DNA from: Marininema mesophilum
GTDB taxonomy: Bacteria > Bacillota > Bacilli > Thermoactinomycetales > DSM-45169
NCBI RefSeq assembly: GCF_900106775.1
Contig: NZ_FNNQ01000008.1
Coordinates: 101,130 to 165,129 of the forward strand
Direction of reading: 5' to 3'
Length of the DNA: 64,000 nucleotides
This document shows, one piece after another, positions 37,914 through 46,876 of the stretch. Positions within the stretch are counted from its first letter, which is position 1, and each line of letters starts with the position of its first letter. The position numbers were made by a program, and so were the translations under genes. The notes under the pieces were generated by a model. It worked only from the letters and a program-made list of their open reading frames with translations, had not been told where the DNA came from and searched no databases.

Positions 37914-38302
37914 AAGTGACCCCGTCAAGTAGACAATAGAAAAAGAACCTTTTTAAGCGGCGATCTTTTCTCGGTATTCCACAGGGGAAAGGTCGCCAAA
38001 ATTTTTTCTGAAACCGTCTCTCGTTGTAGAAGGTATAGTAGGAATGTTGCATGTGAATGCCTAAGATGTGCTCTTGTAACCTAGCCCGAGCGAGAAACTT
38101 GAGCCACTCGTAATAGATGCTTGGATAGTCCTTTTTCCATACGGAGACGGATAGCCTTGGTTTTCGTCTCTGGGGAATACCGATGAAACTTTTTGTCCCT
38201 TTTTAGCCATAAGAAAATCCCCCTCCAATAAACAATGATTTTTGTCCATCTTAACAGATGGACTTTTTTCACTGTCTACCTTTAGGGGAAAATATCAGAT
38301 AG
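37914..38302 (-). pseudogene. Decayed IS3-family (IS150-like) element
   Basis: About 390 bp with related ends: GACCCCGTCAAGTAGACA at one end and, inverted at the other, TTCCCCTAAAGGTAGACAG. On the minus strand, an OrfA start MAKKGQK (ATG at 38209-38211) continues after a frameshift as FHRYSPETKTKAIRLRMEKG, the N-terminus of an IS3-type helix-turn-helix OrfA. The other end encodes the tail of the DDE transposase: QHSYYTFYNERRFQK, then in another frame NFGDLSPVEYREKIAA and a stop. The catalytic core between is deleted. Non-functional remnant between the YitT gene and a small orphan gene. Confidence 0.75.
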
Positions 38303-38336
38303 GTGGTTTTTTTAATCCAATCCAAAACTATCCAAC

Positions 38337-38579
38337 TCAAGAATATCTCTGTTCAACTGAGTGCTTAGGTGTCGCAGCCAATTCGTCCCCATAGAGAATC
38401 CCCATCTTATCTGTTACATAGACACGACGATGCTGGAACGTATAAGCTTCCTTAATATAAAGACGCGTCACTTTCCCAAAAGAATGAACGAGACGCAATT
38501 CATCACCGGGTTCCATCCTATTAAGGATAGGACCAGTCGGAACACCATCCATTATCAATTTGCCATGAAAATCTGCCAT
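38337..38579 (-). CDS. Small protein of unknown function (80 aa)
   Basis: An 80-residue soluble protein with no family I recognise. It begins MADFHGKLIMDGVPTGPIL and shows beta-rich alternation (DELRLVHSFGKVTRLYI, RRVYVTDKMGILYGDEL), suggesting a small barrel or SH3-like fold; that is inference. The ATG at 38577-38579 has AAGGTGA five bases upstream, and an upstream in-frame ATG (38592-38594) lacks one. It sits alone between the IS3 remnant and the giant repeat-protein gene (opposite strand). Its composition resembles the neighbourhood, so it is probably a real but lineage-specific gene. Confidence 0.6.
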   Translation of the reverse strand: MADFHGKLIMDGVPTGPILNRMEPGDELRLVHSFGKVTRLYIKEAYTFQHRRVYVTDKMGILYGDELAATPKHSVEQRYS

Positions 38580-38984
38580 ATAGATCACCTTCATATTGAA
38601 CATTTAGAATTGACGCACGAATTTGAATATCCTTTTTATTTATATTCGCCGACTATTCTAGTACTCTTATACCCTTTTCACCACAAAAGTTTGTGAATAA
38701 TCCTTGAACATTGAACCTCCCCCACCTCCGCAACGCTGATAGGGTGGAGGATTCTTGGTAATTCCCATCTACTTACAGGATATACTCCAAGCTTAGACCG
38801 TCGTTCCAACGGAAAAAATCCTTAGTCCTGTCACAGTTGTCCAATTGTACTCAACCCAAAATCAGCAACCGTGACATCCCCTAATAATGGAAATCAAAGT
38901 ATCCACCTTTCTTAGGTTACCTACTAGGTGTTTCATTCATATAGTGAAACGATGATGATCACGAAACTTAAGGGAGTGACGAGC
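38580..38984. other. Intergenic region upstream of the giant repeat protein
   Basis: A 405-bp divergent gap holding the promoters of the 80-aa gene and of the giant gene. A G/C-rich imperfect inverted repeat (CCTCCCCCACCTCC ... GGGTGGAGG, about 38716-38753) is present, but I see no convincing -35/-10 pair and no sporulation-sigma consensus that I could defend. Confidence 0.4.
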
Positions 38985-41900
38985 ATGCTGTTCCCTGATG
39001 CTGCGCAATTCCGACCCATCCCTTTTCGAGGGTCAGTTCTCTTTGACCATATTAGGGATGTAAACCCCAAAGAGACCGACATCGTAGGTACAAGCCAGTT
39101 TCCCGCCGCGTATTATGCCTACGATGGGTCCAATTCTTTTTTCCGACTACGCCTTAATGCAGACCCACGCTTAAAAACAGGATTTTCTCCATTTTCCTGG
39201 GGACTCTTATTTGAGACCGATGGAAACCCTGCTACTTATGAATGGGTACTCTCCATAGACGGGGCAAACGAACGATTAGTCCTTATCAAAAACACGGATC
39301 CCAAACCGAATACCTGGAATGATCCTGCAGGAGGAACCAACGGCAAAGGAGCACCCAACTTTAGTCTCCCCATTATTAATTATGACCTTGCTCGGGTCAC
39401 CCCTGCGGACTCCACATTTGATGGTGACCCGGATTTCTTCCTTGATTTTTTTATCCCCTCGGCTACTTTATTTTCCTTCCTTGGCATCACCGCTGCCACC
39501 CAGATTCGCATGCTCTTCTTTACAGCAACCAACAATAATAACTTTAATAAGGATTCGCTCCAAACCAATGAAGGGTTTGCCTTTCAAGATGCTTCATCCG
39601 ATTTACTTACCTTTAATCAAGGGGATGTACGGGCCAAATTAGCCGTAGATAAAACCATTCTCACCGGACCTACTACCATTACAGCTGGACAAATTACCTC
39701 TTGGTCTGAAAAAGTCGTCGTAACCAACACAGGAAAAAGCACTGCTAATACTACTTTTGTACAAATTCCACTGAAATTAGAACAACTATCCATTGTCCAG
39801 ATACAATCTTCTAGCATAGGATCTGCAGTTTTTACCCCTCTTACCAAAAGCATCAGCTGGAATATTGGTAACCTCGATGCAGGCGTCTCCGCCACCCTGA
39901 TTTTTTCATTTTCAGGGACCATCAAGGTAACGGGCCAACAGTTAATTGATGAAGCTACTGTCACAGGAGTCGATAATTTTACAGGCGCCAACACAACCCA
40001 GGTGTCTGACCAAGTTTTTATTACTGTTAATGCCGTTCCTGGCACAGGTAATATATCTGGATTCATTCTCGATAAGGCGACGGGTCTGCCCCTCACAGGA
40101 GCCACAGTTACCTTATTAGACGTAGGAAATAACCCGATAGCTTCCACCGTTTCAAATGAGGGGGGAAGCTATGGCTTCACCAATGTGTCACCCGGCTCTT
40201 ACACCGTAACAGCAACCCTAGCTAATTATGCCCTTGGTAGTAGTAGCGCCCAGGTAACAGCCGATGCTGGGACAACCGTTAATGTACTGGTCCCACCTCT
40301 CCCTGCCACAGTAGATGGTACCATCACGGGACAAGGAATTGGCCCATTACTATTAGCAGAAGTCCGTCTTATCGATCCCTTAGGCATCGTGTTAGACACC
40401 ACGACTACTGGATTAACTGGTTTTTACACGTTTACTGGCATAACCCCCAACGCCTACACTCTCAGTGTCAGCTTTCCTAATTTCCAATCTACTACAAGAG
40501 CGATTATTCTCGCCCCTAATGAAACAGAGACACAAGACTTCAACCTCCTTGCTAATCCCGCTAGTGTCTTTGGGACGGTAACCAACCAATCCACTGGGTC
40601 CCCCATCGTAGGTGCTCAAGTGACTATTATTGATATTGCTGGAGTTATCATCACAACAACCATAACCGATGGAAGCGGTAACTATACCATCAATAGTTTA
40701 AGTCCAGGCGCTTATCGCATCCAAGTGAGTGCAACAGGATTTTCCACCATATTCCTTAGTTTGGTTGTTACTCTTGGCAGTGCCCAACAACGCAATATTT
40801 CCCTTCCTCCTAATTCGGGAACTCTTTCAGGAACAATCACTGACAGTATGACTGGAGCGCCACTTGCCAACGCAAGTATAAAAGTGGTAGGGCCAGAAGG
40901 CTTCACTGTGGCGGAAACCCTCTCTGCTTTAGATGGAAGTTATTCTGTGACAGGACTTCAACCAGGCGTTTACTCTGTCACCTTTACAGAAGAGGGCTAT
41001 GCCTCTAAAACCTTTTCTGCAACTATTCATTCGGGGCAAACCACCACCCTTTCTGTGACATTAAGTCAATTAGCAGGAGTTTTCTCTGGTATTGTCCAAG
41101 ATGATGCAGGCAATCCCATTTCGGGAGCCACAGTACAGGTTTATCTAAACGATGTCCTCGTGGCTTCCTTCATAACAGAAGCAAATGGGAGGTTCTTCAT
41201 CCCTAATATTTCCCCAGGTAACTATACCGCTGTCGCCTTTGCGGAGGGCTTTTCCCGAGTCTCTGTAGGGATGATTATTCAACCTTTCATGGAAACGATC
41301 CAACAACTTATCCTTGCTACCAATCCCGGTACATTAGTCGGCTTAATAACAGATACATCTGGTAATCCTATCCTAGGGGCTGGATTAAATGTGCGGACAG
41401 ATATAGCAACTGGACCCATCATCGCCCGAGGGTTAACCGATGCAAACGGCCGTTATTCGATCCCTCTACTTCAACCTGGTACCTATGTGGTAACAGCAGT
41501 TGCAACTGATTTTCAATCGGTCTTTAGTGGGGTTGCTATCCGTTCGGATCAAGAAACATCGATTAACTTATCCCTCCTCCCCAATCCCGCATCCATTCAA
41601 GGAACGGTCCATGATATGAATGGAACACCCATCACTGATTCAGGAAATATCTTGATTCGTGTGTTAGATTCTGGTGGGGCGTTGGTAACTTCTACTTTTA
41701 GCGATAGTAATGGACAGTATCTCATTGATAAATTAGCTCCAGGGAACTATGATGTCTTGGTCACAGACGCTGGTTTCCAGATCAGCGGGGGAAGCATCTC
41801 CCTCTCCCCTGGAGAAGTAGGAGAGCTCAACTTTTTTCTTCCACCTAATCCAGGGACTATTGTTGGAACAGTCACTTCTTCCTCAGGCACTCCCATTTCC

Positions 41901-44870
41901 GGAGCAACAATAAGGGTCACGGATAGAAATGGGGTATTCATCTCCAGTACCCTTACGGATGATCAAGGGAGTTTTCTTGTCAACGGTCTATATCCAGGGG
42001 ATTACAACCTCGATGGTCTTGCTACTGGTTTCCAGAATAGTACCATTGGGGTGGTTATACTTGCTGGGGTAACCTCTTCTACCCCACTTACTCTACAACC
42101 TAGCCCCGGTGCTCTTCAGGGAACGGTGACTCCTCAAACCAACGGTGCACTTGTTAAAGTATACACAGAGGATAATATCTTTCTTTTCACTCTAGTAACG
42201 GATCCTACTGGAGATTTCTTTATAGATCTTGCTCCAGGAGCCTATATTTTAACAGCGTCCGAGTCAGGATTTATCACTCAGCGCATCGGTGCCGTTGTAA
42301 GAGCAAATGAGACGACCACGGTTGAAATCTCCCTTAGTCCTGAACCCTCCAGCGTCCGCGGTCGCATCACCGATCCCGATGGCATACCCGTTAATCAAAC
42401 TGTCATCCGTGTCATTGATCTCAATGAAACCGTCCTCGGCACTGCCTTTGCAGATAGTAACGGCAACTATACAATCGATGGCCTTCCCTCGGGGATCCGC
42501 ATTATTCAAGCAAGTTCCCCCACCTTTACAAATACCTTTGATACCATTACGCTATTACCCGGCGAAACACTTTCGGATGTCAATTTAATTCTTCAGCCCA
42601 ATCCTGGACAAATTAATGGTCATGTAAATGATTCGGAAACAGGATCTTCGATCTCTGGAGCTACCGTTTTTCTGAGAGATACTGAAGGGGCCATTATCGG
42701 TACCGTCACCACCAGCGTGTTTGGAAATTACATTTTCCCGGATCTGAGTCCAGGAAACTACGATGTGATTGCCTCCGCTGATCAATACGATTCAAGAATC
42801 ATCGGTGCTTCTGTATTAAGCAATACAGAAACCAGTGCCAATATCACTCTCACCAAGCTTCTCGGGAGTATATCGGGGCAAATTTTAGGTGGAACAGGCA
42901 CTCCTATTACCGGGAATAACTTACAGGTTCGTCTCTTTGACAACCATAATCAACTCCTACGCTCCATTGTCGCTCAATCCGATGGGACTTTCCTCTTTGA
43001 CAATTTACGTCCAGCAAATTACTTGATAAACGTGACTATTCCAGGTTTCGTACAAAATACTGCTTCTGCCATTGTTCCTCCCAACACAACGACAAGTTTA
43101 ACTATTACGGTAGAGAGGCGACCTGCAACCCTTACCGGCCTAATTATCGAGGCTAGTACAGGGCAACAAATTTCTGGTGCAGAACTCAGTTCATCCAAAG
43201 AACTGTCGGAATTCGCTCAGAGTACAGAACAACTTATTTCCGGTGCAGATCTCAATCTCTATACCATCGATAATGTCATCCTAGCAGGAACTCTTAGTGG
43301 TAGCGATGGACGCTTTCTTTTTGAGCGCCTTCCTGAAGGTAGTTTTAATCTAACTGCAACCGCTAATGGATTTGGTGAGAGTTCGATCGGAGTTGTTCTT
43401 TCTAAAGGAGAAACTACCGAGACAACCATCAATTTACAACCTAATCCAGGTTCTATGTTTGGCTTTGCCACTGCATTAGACTCAGGGGAAGCCATCCCTG
43501 GTGCGACAGTACGTCTTTATGATTCAGCAGGTAGCTTTAATTCAGCCACCGTAACCAGCAATCAAGGAGAATATTTGGTTGGGGATTTGGTTCCTGGTAC
43601 TTATGTCGCCATTGCATCCTCGCCTGGGTTTCAAAATCAACTTGGCGGCGCAATTATTGAAACAAATCAATCGACACGCCTTAGTTTTTCCCTTACCGCT
43701 TTGCCAGGAGCAATTGAAGGAACGGTCATCAATGCAGAAACTACTCAGCCCCTGCCTGAAGCCAGTATCAAGGTACGCCCCTTCAATTCATTTGGAGTAA
43801 GTACAGATACGACCCTCTCCAGTATCAATGGGCAATATGAATTTACCGAGTTATTACCTACCAACTATGAACTCGTTTATAGTAAGTCTGAATTTAACGA
43901 TGTAACCAATTCAGGTTCTGTATCGCAAGGGGAAACGGCAATCATCGATGTTGCGCTCAGTCCCCAGCGGTCCGATCTCCTCCCCCCCACACCTCCTACT
44001 CCACCTACTCCACCTGAACCACCCTTTCCACCCAATCCCGTCAGCTTGGGTGCCATCGAAGGCACCGTACGTGATCGTGATACCCTAGAACCTCTCACAA
44101 GTGCCAAGGTAGTTATTCTCAACTTCAATCAATCGGTGTTATTTACTAGTCAAACCGATGAAAATGGTTTTTTCCGATTTAATCAACTCGGCCTAGGAGA
44201 GTATACTGTTTCCGCTAGTAACCCTGGCTATGAAAACAATATAGTGTTCCTTGAATTAACAAGCAGTACAACAGAAACCATTAACCTTCTTCTCTTCACC
44301 AACCCAGCGAAAATAGTAGGAACCGTGCGCAATGAACAAAATCAAGCATTTATTGCTGGAGCTACCGTACAAGTACTAGATACGACGGGCATACTGATTA
44401 GTGAAACCGTAACAAACGGCCAAGGGAACTATTCGGTCTCGGGAATCGGAACAGAGCGAGTCGCTTCTACTGTATCGGTCTCTAATTTTGGATCCGCTGC
44501 AAAGTCAGCAGCACTTAAATCGGGGGAAACAAAGACCGTCGATTTTCTCCTCTCTCCCCTGTTTGGCTCACTACGAGGAACCGTACGAGATGAACGGCTC
44601 CTCCCTATTTTCAATGTCCGTGTACAGATTTTCACGAATCCAGTCAATCCACCGGCTGGCTCCGGGCGAGAAGATGAACCTGTATTAATTCGTTCGGCGA
44701 CCACAAGTGCTGATGGAACATATTTTGTCAGTAATCTTGCCCCTGGTTGCTATATTGGTGAGTACTCCTTCCCCAAAAAAGAGACAGCAATTCGTCGCTT
44801 TTGCATTCAAGCAGGAGAGACCACTATTGTCGATGTGATTCTCCACGATGGGGATAACGAGGAAGAGTAA
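38985..44870 (+). CDS. Giant protein of 18 tandem carboxypeptidase-regulatory-like repeats
   Basis: A ~1,961-residue protein. Residues 1-~215 are a unique N-terminal domain (MLFPDAAQFRPIPFRG start). Residues ~219-350 are a DUF11-type conserved repeat (WSEKVVVTNTGKSTANT). From ~355 onward are 18 tandem ~80-90-residue CarboxypepD_reg-like beta-sandwich units of the pattern GTV...G.PI.GA.V.V.D..G....T.TD..G.Y....L.PG.Y.V.A...G. A Pro-rich hinge (~1664-1686) lies between units 15 and 16. I see no N-terminal signal peptide, LPXTG or transmembrane anchor. The start is ATG 38985 with AAGGGAG eight bases upstream. A spore-surface or other extracellular structural role is possible by analogy, but export is unexplained. 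Function unknown. Confidence 0.9.
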   Translation: MLFPDAAQFRPIPFRGSVLFDHIRDVNPKETDIVGTSQFPAAYYAYDGSNSFFRLRLNADPRLKTGFSPFSWGLLFETDGNPATYEWVLSIDGANERLVLIKNTDPKPNTWNDPAGGTNGKGAPNFSLPIINYDLARVTPADSTFDGDPDFFLDFFIPSATLFSFLGITAATQIRMLFFTATNNNNFNKDSLQTNEGFAFQDASSDLLTFNQGDVRAKLAVDKTILTGPTTITAGQITSWSEKVVVTNTGKSTANTTFVQIPLKLEQLSIVQIQSSSIGSAVFTPLTKSISWNIGNLDAGVSATLIFSFSGTIKVTGQQLIDEATVTGVDNFTGANTTQVSDQVFITVNAVPGTGNISGFILDKATGLPLTGATVTLLDVGNNPIASTVSNEGGSYGFTNVSPGSYTVTATLANYALGSSSAQVTADAGTTVNVLVPPLPATVDGTITGQGIGPLLLAEVRLIDPLGIVLDTTTTGLTGFYTFTGITPNAYTLSVSFPNFQSTTRAIILAPNETETQDFNLLANPASVFGTVTNQSTGSPIVGAQVTIIDIAGVIITTTITDGSGNYTINSLSPGAYRIQVSATGFSTIFLSLVVTLGSAQQRNISLPPNSGTLSGTITDSMTGAPLANASIKVVGPEGFTVAETLSALDGSYSVTGLQPGVYSVTFTEEGYASKTFSATIHSGQTTTLSVTLSQLAGVFSGIVQDDAGNPISGATVQVYLNDVLVASFITEANGRFFIPNISPGNYTAVAFAEGFSRVSVGMIIQPFMETIQQLILATNPGTLVGLITDTSGNPILGAGLNVRTDIATGPIIARGLTDANGRYSIPLLQPGTYVVTAVATDFQSVFSGVAIRSDQETSINLSLLPNPASIQGTVHDMNGTPITDSGNILIRVLDSGGALVTSTFSDSNGQYLIDKLAPGNYDVLVTDAGFQISGGSISLSPGEVGELNFFLPPNPGTIVGTVTSSSGTPISGATIRVTDRNGVFISSTLTDDQGSFLVNGLYPGDYNLDGLATGFQNSTIGVVILAGVTSSTPLTLQPSPGALQGTVTPQTNGALVKVYTEDNIFLFTLVTDPTGDFFIDLAPGAYILTASESGFITQRIGAVVRANETTTVEISLSPEPSSVRGRITDPDGIPVNQTVIRVIDLNETVLGTAFADSNGNYTIDGLPSGIRIIQASSPTFTNTFDTITLLPGETLSDVNLILQPNPGQINGHVNDSETGSSISGATVFLRDTEGAIIGTVTTSVFGNYIFPDLSPGNYDVIASADQYDSRIIGASVLSNTETSANITLTKLLGSISGQILGGTGTPITGNNLQVRLFDNHNQLLRSIVAQSDGTFLFDNLRPANYLINVTIPGFVQNTASAIVPPNTTTSLTITVERRPATLTGLIIEASTGQQISGAELSSSKELSEFAQSTEQLISGADLNLYTIDNVILAGTLSGSDGRFLFERLPEGSFNLTATANGFGESSIGVVLSKGETTETTINLQPNPGSMFGFATALDSGEAIPGATVRLYDSAGSFNSATVTSNQGEYLVGDLVPGTYVAIASSPGFQNQLGGAIIETNQSTRLSFSLTALPGAIEGTVINAETTQPLPEASIKVRPFNSFGVSTDTTLSSINGQYEFTELLPTNYELVYSKSEFNDVTNSGSVSQGETAIIDVALSPQRSDLLPPTPPTPPTPPEPPFPPNPVSLGAIEGTVRDRDTLEPLTSAKVVILNFNQSVLFTSQTDENGFFRFNQLGLGEYTVSASNPGYENNIVFLELTSSTTETINLLLFTNPAKIVGTVRNEQNQAFIAGATVQVLDTTGILISETVTNGQGNYSVSGIGTERVASTVSVSNFGSAAKSAALKSGETKTVDFLLSPLFGSLRGTVRDERLLPIFNVRVQIFTNPVNPPAGSGREDEPVLIRSATTSADGTYFVSNLAPGCYIGEYSFPKKETAIRRFCIQAGETTIVDVILHDGDNEEE

Positions 44871-44926
44871 TTCTCCTCGATACCGCCTATATCCCTATTT
44901 CCGCAAAATTTGAGCTGAATAGCCCC

Positions 44927-44979
44927 CCTAAAGGAAACGAAAGAACCCTCTGTATGAGGGTTCTTTCGTTTCCTTTAGG
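44927..44979. terminator. Perfect 24-bp hairpin, bidirectional terminator
   Basis: A perfect 24-bp inverted repeat (44927-44950 with 44956-44979) has a 5-base loop TGTAT, between the convergent giant gene and dcd. It is unusually long for a terminator in this window. Confidence 0.7.
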
Positions 44980-45011
44980 ATAGCTTCGTTCACCAAACTT
45001 TTAGAAAGAAC

Positions 45012-45569
45012 TTAAATTCGGGGCAGTGTGATTCCGCGCTGATTTTGATATTTCCCCTGCTTATTACGATAAGAGACCTCACACACTTCATCACTTTCAA
45101 AGAACACCACTTGGCAAAGACCTTCATTGGCATAGATTTTGGCAGGCAAGGGGGTGGTGTTGGAAATCTCCAAGGTGACATGACCTTCCCAACCCGGTTC
45201 AAAGGGAGTTACATTGGTAATGATGCCACAGCGAGCATAGGTAGACTTGCCCACACACATAGCCAGAACGTTGTCAGGAATACGAAAGTACTCTACTGAT
45301 GTAGCTAAAGCGAAGGAGTTGGGCGGTACAATGGCTACTTCTCCTTCAAAATCAAGAAAAGAATCCCCATCGATTGCTTTGGGATCGATCACTGGCATCA
45401 GTGCATTATGAAAGATTTTAAACTGGGTACCGACCCGAAGATCATAGCCATAGCTGGACAATCCAAAACTAACTGCTTCCCCTTTGCCTACATTACGATC
45501 CACAAAGGGTTCGATCATTCCATGTTCTTCAGCCATTTTACGAATCCATTTATCTGATTTAATCGTCAT
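45012..45569 (-). CDS. dcd: dCTP deaminase
   Basis: A 185-residue trimeric dCTP deaminase that supplies dUTP for thymidylate synthesis. Landmarks are GEAVSFGLSSYGYDLRVG near the N-terminus, VGKSTYARCGIITNVTPFEPGWEGHVTLEISNTTPLPAKIYANEG carrying catalytic and nucleotide-binding residues, and the C-terminal YRNKQGKYQNQRGITLPR. It is of the length of standard Dcd, with no fused dUTPase domain. The gene is single, convergent with the giant gene, and followed by the 24-bp hairpin. Confidence 0.95.
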   Translation of the reverse strand: MTIKSDKWIRKMAEEHGMIEPFVDRNVGKGEAVSFGLSSYGYDLRVGTQFKIFHNALMPVIDPKAIDGDSFLDFEGEVAIVPPNSFALATSVEYFRIPDNVLAMCVGKSTYARCGIITNVTPFEPGWEGHVTLEISNTTPLPAKIYANEGLCQVVFFESDEVCEVSYRNKQGKYQNQRGITLPRI

Positions 45570-45633
45570 TCTGTGCGCTCCCTTTTTTCACGTATTCTTC
45601 TATCCATTTTACAACAGGTTTGCCCGACAAAAA

Positions 45634-45662
45634 ACCGCCTTCCCCGAATTGGGGTTGGCGGT
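45634..45662 (-). terminator. metC terminator
   Basis: An imperfect 12-bp stem (ACCGCCTTCCCC with GGGGTTGGCGGT, two mismatches) is followed on the minus strand by TTTTTTG. It lies 30 bp after the metC stop. Confidence 0.7.
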
Positions 45663-45692
45663 TGTTGGTAGAACTCGATCATTCACCATTTA

Positions 45693-46871
45693 TTATACTA
45701 TGGATGCGCGCCATTCTCCTACCGAGTATAGACGGCGCCCTTCAATGGATCGCTCCAAATCATCCAGTAAATCATCCGCATCTTCTAGACCGACCGATAG
45801 CCGGAGAAGACCGTCTGTCACACCCCGAGCGACTCGCTCTTCAACGGGCATCGCTGCATGGGACATCTTTGCGGGGTAGGAGAGAATACTCTCGACTGAC
45901 CCGAGGCTGACGGCGACAATCGGTAGGTGCACTTGGGAAAGGACTCTCCGTACACGTTCGCTACTTCCTAGGTCAAAGGAAAGTACCGCACCATGACCAC
46001 TTGCTTGGGAAGCTTGGAGGGCATGGCCAGGATGTTCAGCAAGGCCTGTATAAAAAACCCGTTCCACTCCTGAGATTCGTTTTAGCCCTTCGGCAATCTT
46101 TGCCGCTGAAGCCGTCGAAGCATCCATCCGTGCCTTTAAGGTTTTTAAGCCTCTCATCGTTAACCATGAATCCTGCACCCCTAGTATGGATCCAAGGGCA
46201 TTTTGCAAACCACTGAGACGGGTGGCAATCTCCCTATCCTGGGTGACGAGTAAACCGGAAACCACATCACTATGTCCACTAATAAACTTCGTAGCAGAGT
46301 GGATCACTAGGTCCGCTCCCAAATCCAAGGGCCGCTGAAAGCAAGGAGTCATAAAGGTATTATCGACCATGGTGATCACGCTATGGTCGCGAGCAATCCT
46401 TGCCACTCCTCGTAAGTCGGTTACCTTCAGTGTTGGATTAGAAGGGGTTTCGATATATAGCGCCTTTGTATTAGCTTGGATGGCTTCCTCCACTTTGGTC
46501 AGATCGGTGGTATCCACAAAGGTAGCTTCAATACCTAACCGTGGAAGTACTTGCGTTAAAACACGAAAGGTACCGCCGTACAAATCATTGGACACGACCA
46601 GGTGATCACCAGCAGAGAAGAGCAAGAAAGCTGTTGAAATGGCAGCCATCCCGGATGCACAGGCAAAGCCCGCTACTCCCCCTTCCAACTCAGCGATGGT
46701 TTGTTCCAAGGCCTTCCTGGTGGGATTACCGGAACGGGCGTAGTCAAACTCACCTGGATGGTCAATATCCGTCTGATGAAAAGTGGACGCTTGATAAAGT
46801 GGGATGCTTGCTGCACCTGTGATTGGATCAATTTCATTACCATTATGCAAAAGTTTCGTTCCAAATTTCAT
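45693..46871 (-). CDS. metC: Cystathionine beta-lyase (Cys/Met metabolism PLP enzyme)
   Basis: A 392-residue PLP-dependent transsulfuration enzyme. The N-terminus MKFGTKLLHNGNEIDPITGA is followed by YARSGNPTRKALEQTIAELEGG, FACASGMAAISTAF (phosphate-binding), VDNTFMTPCFQRPLDLGADLV, and SATKFISGHSD with the Schiff-base Lys. It is second in the metI-metC operon, as in B. subtilis, starting 5 bp after the metI stop, so cystathionine beta-lyase (to homocysteine) is the likely assignment; cystathionine gamma-lyase is the alternative. AAAGGGTGTG precedes the ATG at 46869-46871. Controlled by the SAM riboswitch upstream of metI. Confidence 0.9.
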   Translation of the reverse strand: MKFGTKLLHNGNEIDPITGAASIPLYQASTFHQTDIDHPGEFDYARSGNPTRKALEQTIAELEGGVAGFACASGMAAISTAFLLFSAGDHLVVSNDLYGGTFRVLTQVLPRLGIEATFVDTTDLTKVEEAIQANTKALYIETPSNPTLKVTDLRGVARIARDHSVITMVDNTFMTPCFQRPLDLGADLVIHSATKFISGHSDVVSGLLVTQDREIATRLSGLQNALGSILGVQDSWLTMRGLKTLKARMDASTASAAKIAEGLKRISGVERVFYTGLAEHPGHALQASQASGHGAVLSFDLGSSERVRRVLSQVHLPIVAVSLGSVESILSYPAKMSHAAMPVEERVARGVTDGLLRLSVGLEDADDLLDDLERSIEGRRLYSVGEWRASIV

Positions 46872-46876
46872 CGTTT

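Noticed and set aside
39617..40147. 176-codon minus-strand open frame and similar ones opposite the giant repeat gene
   Set aside because: They arise from the biased Thr/Ser/Gly codons of the repeats read backwards and lack start signals.
40050..44870. CRISPR-like or satellite DNA array
   Set aside because: The periodicity is at protein level (~85 residues); DNA units are diverged and there are no identical short direct repeats with spacers.
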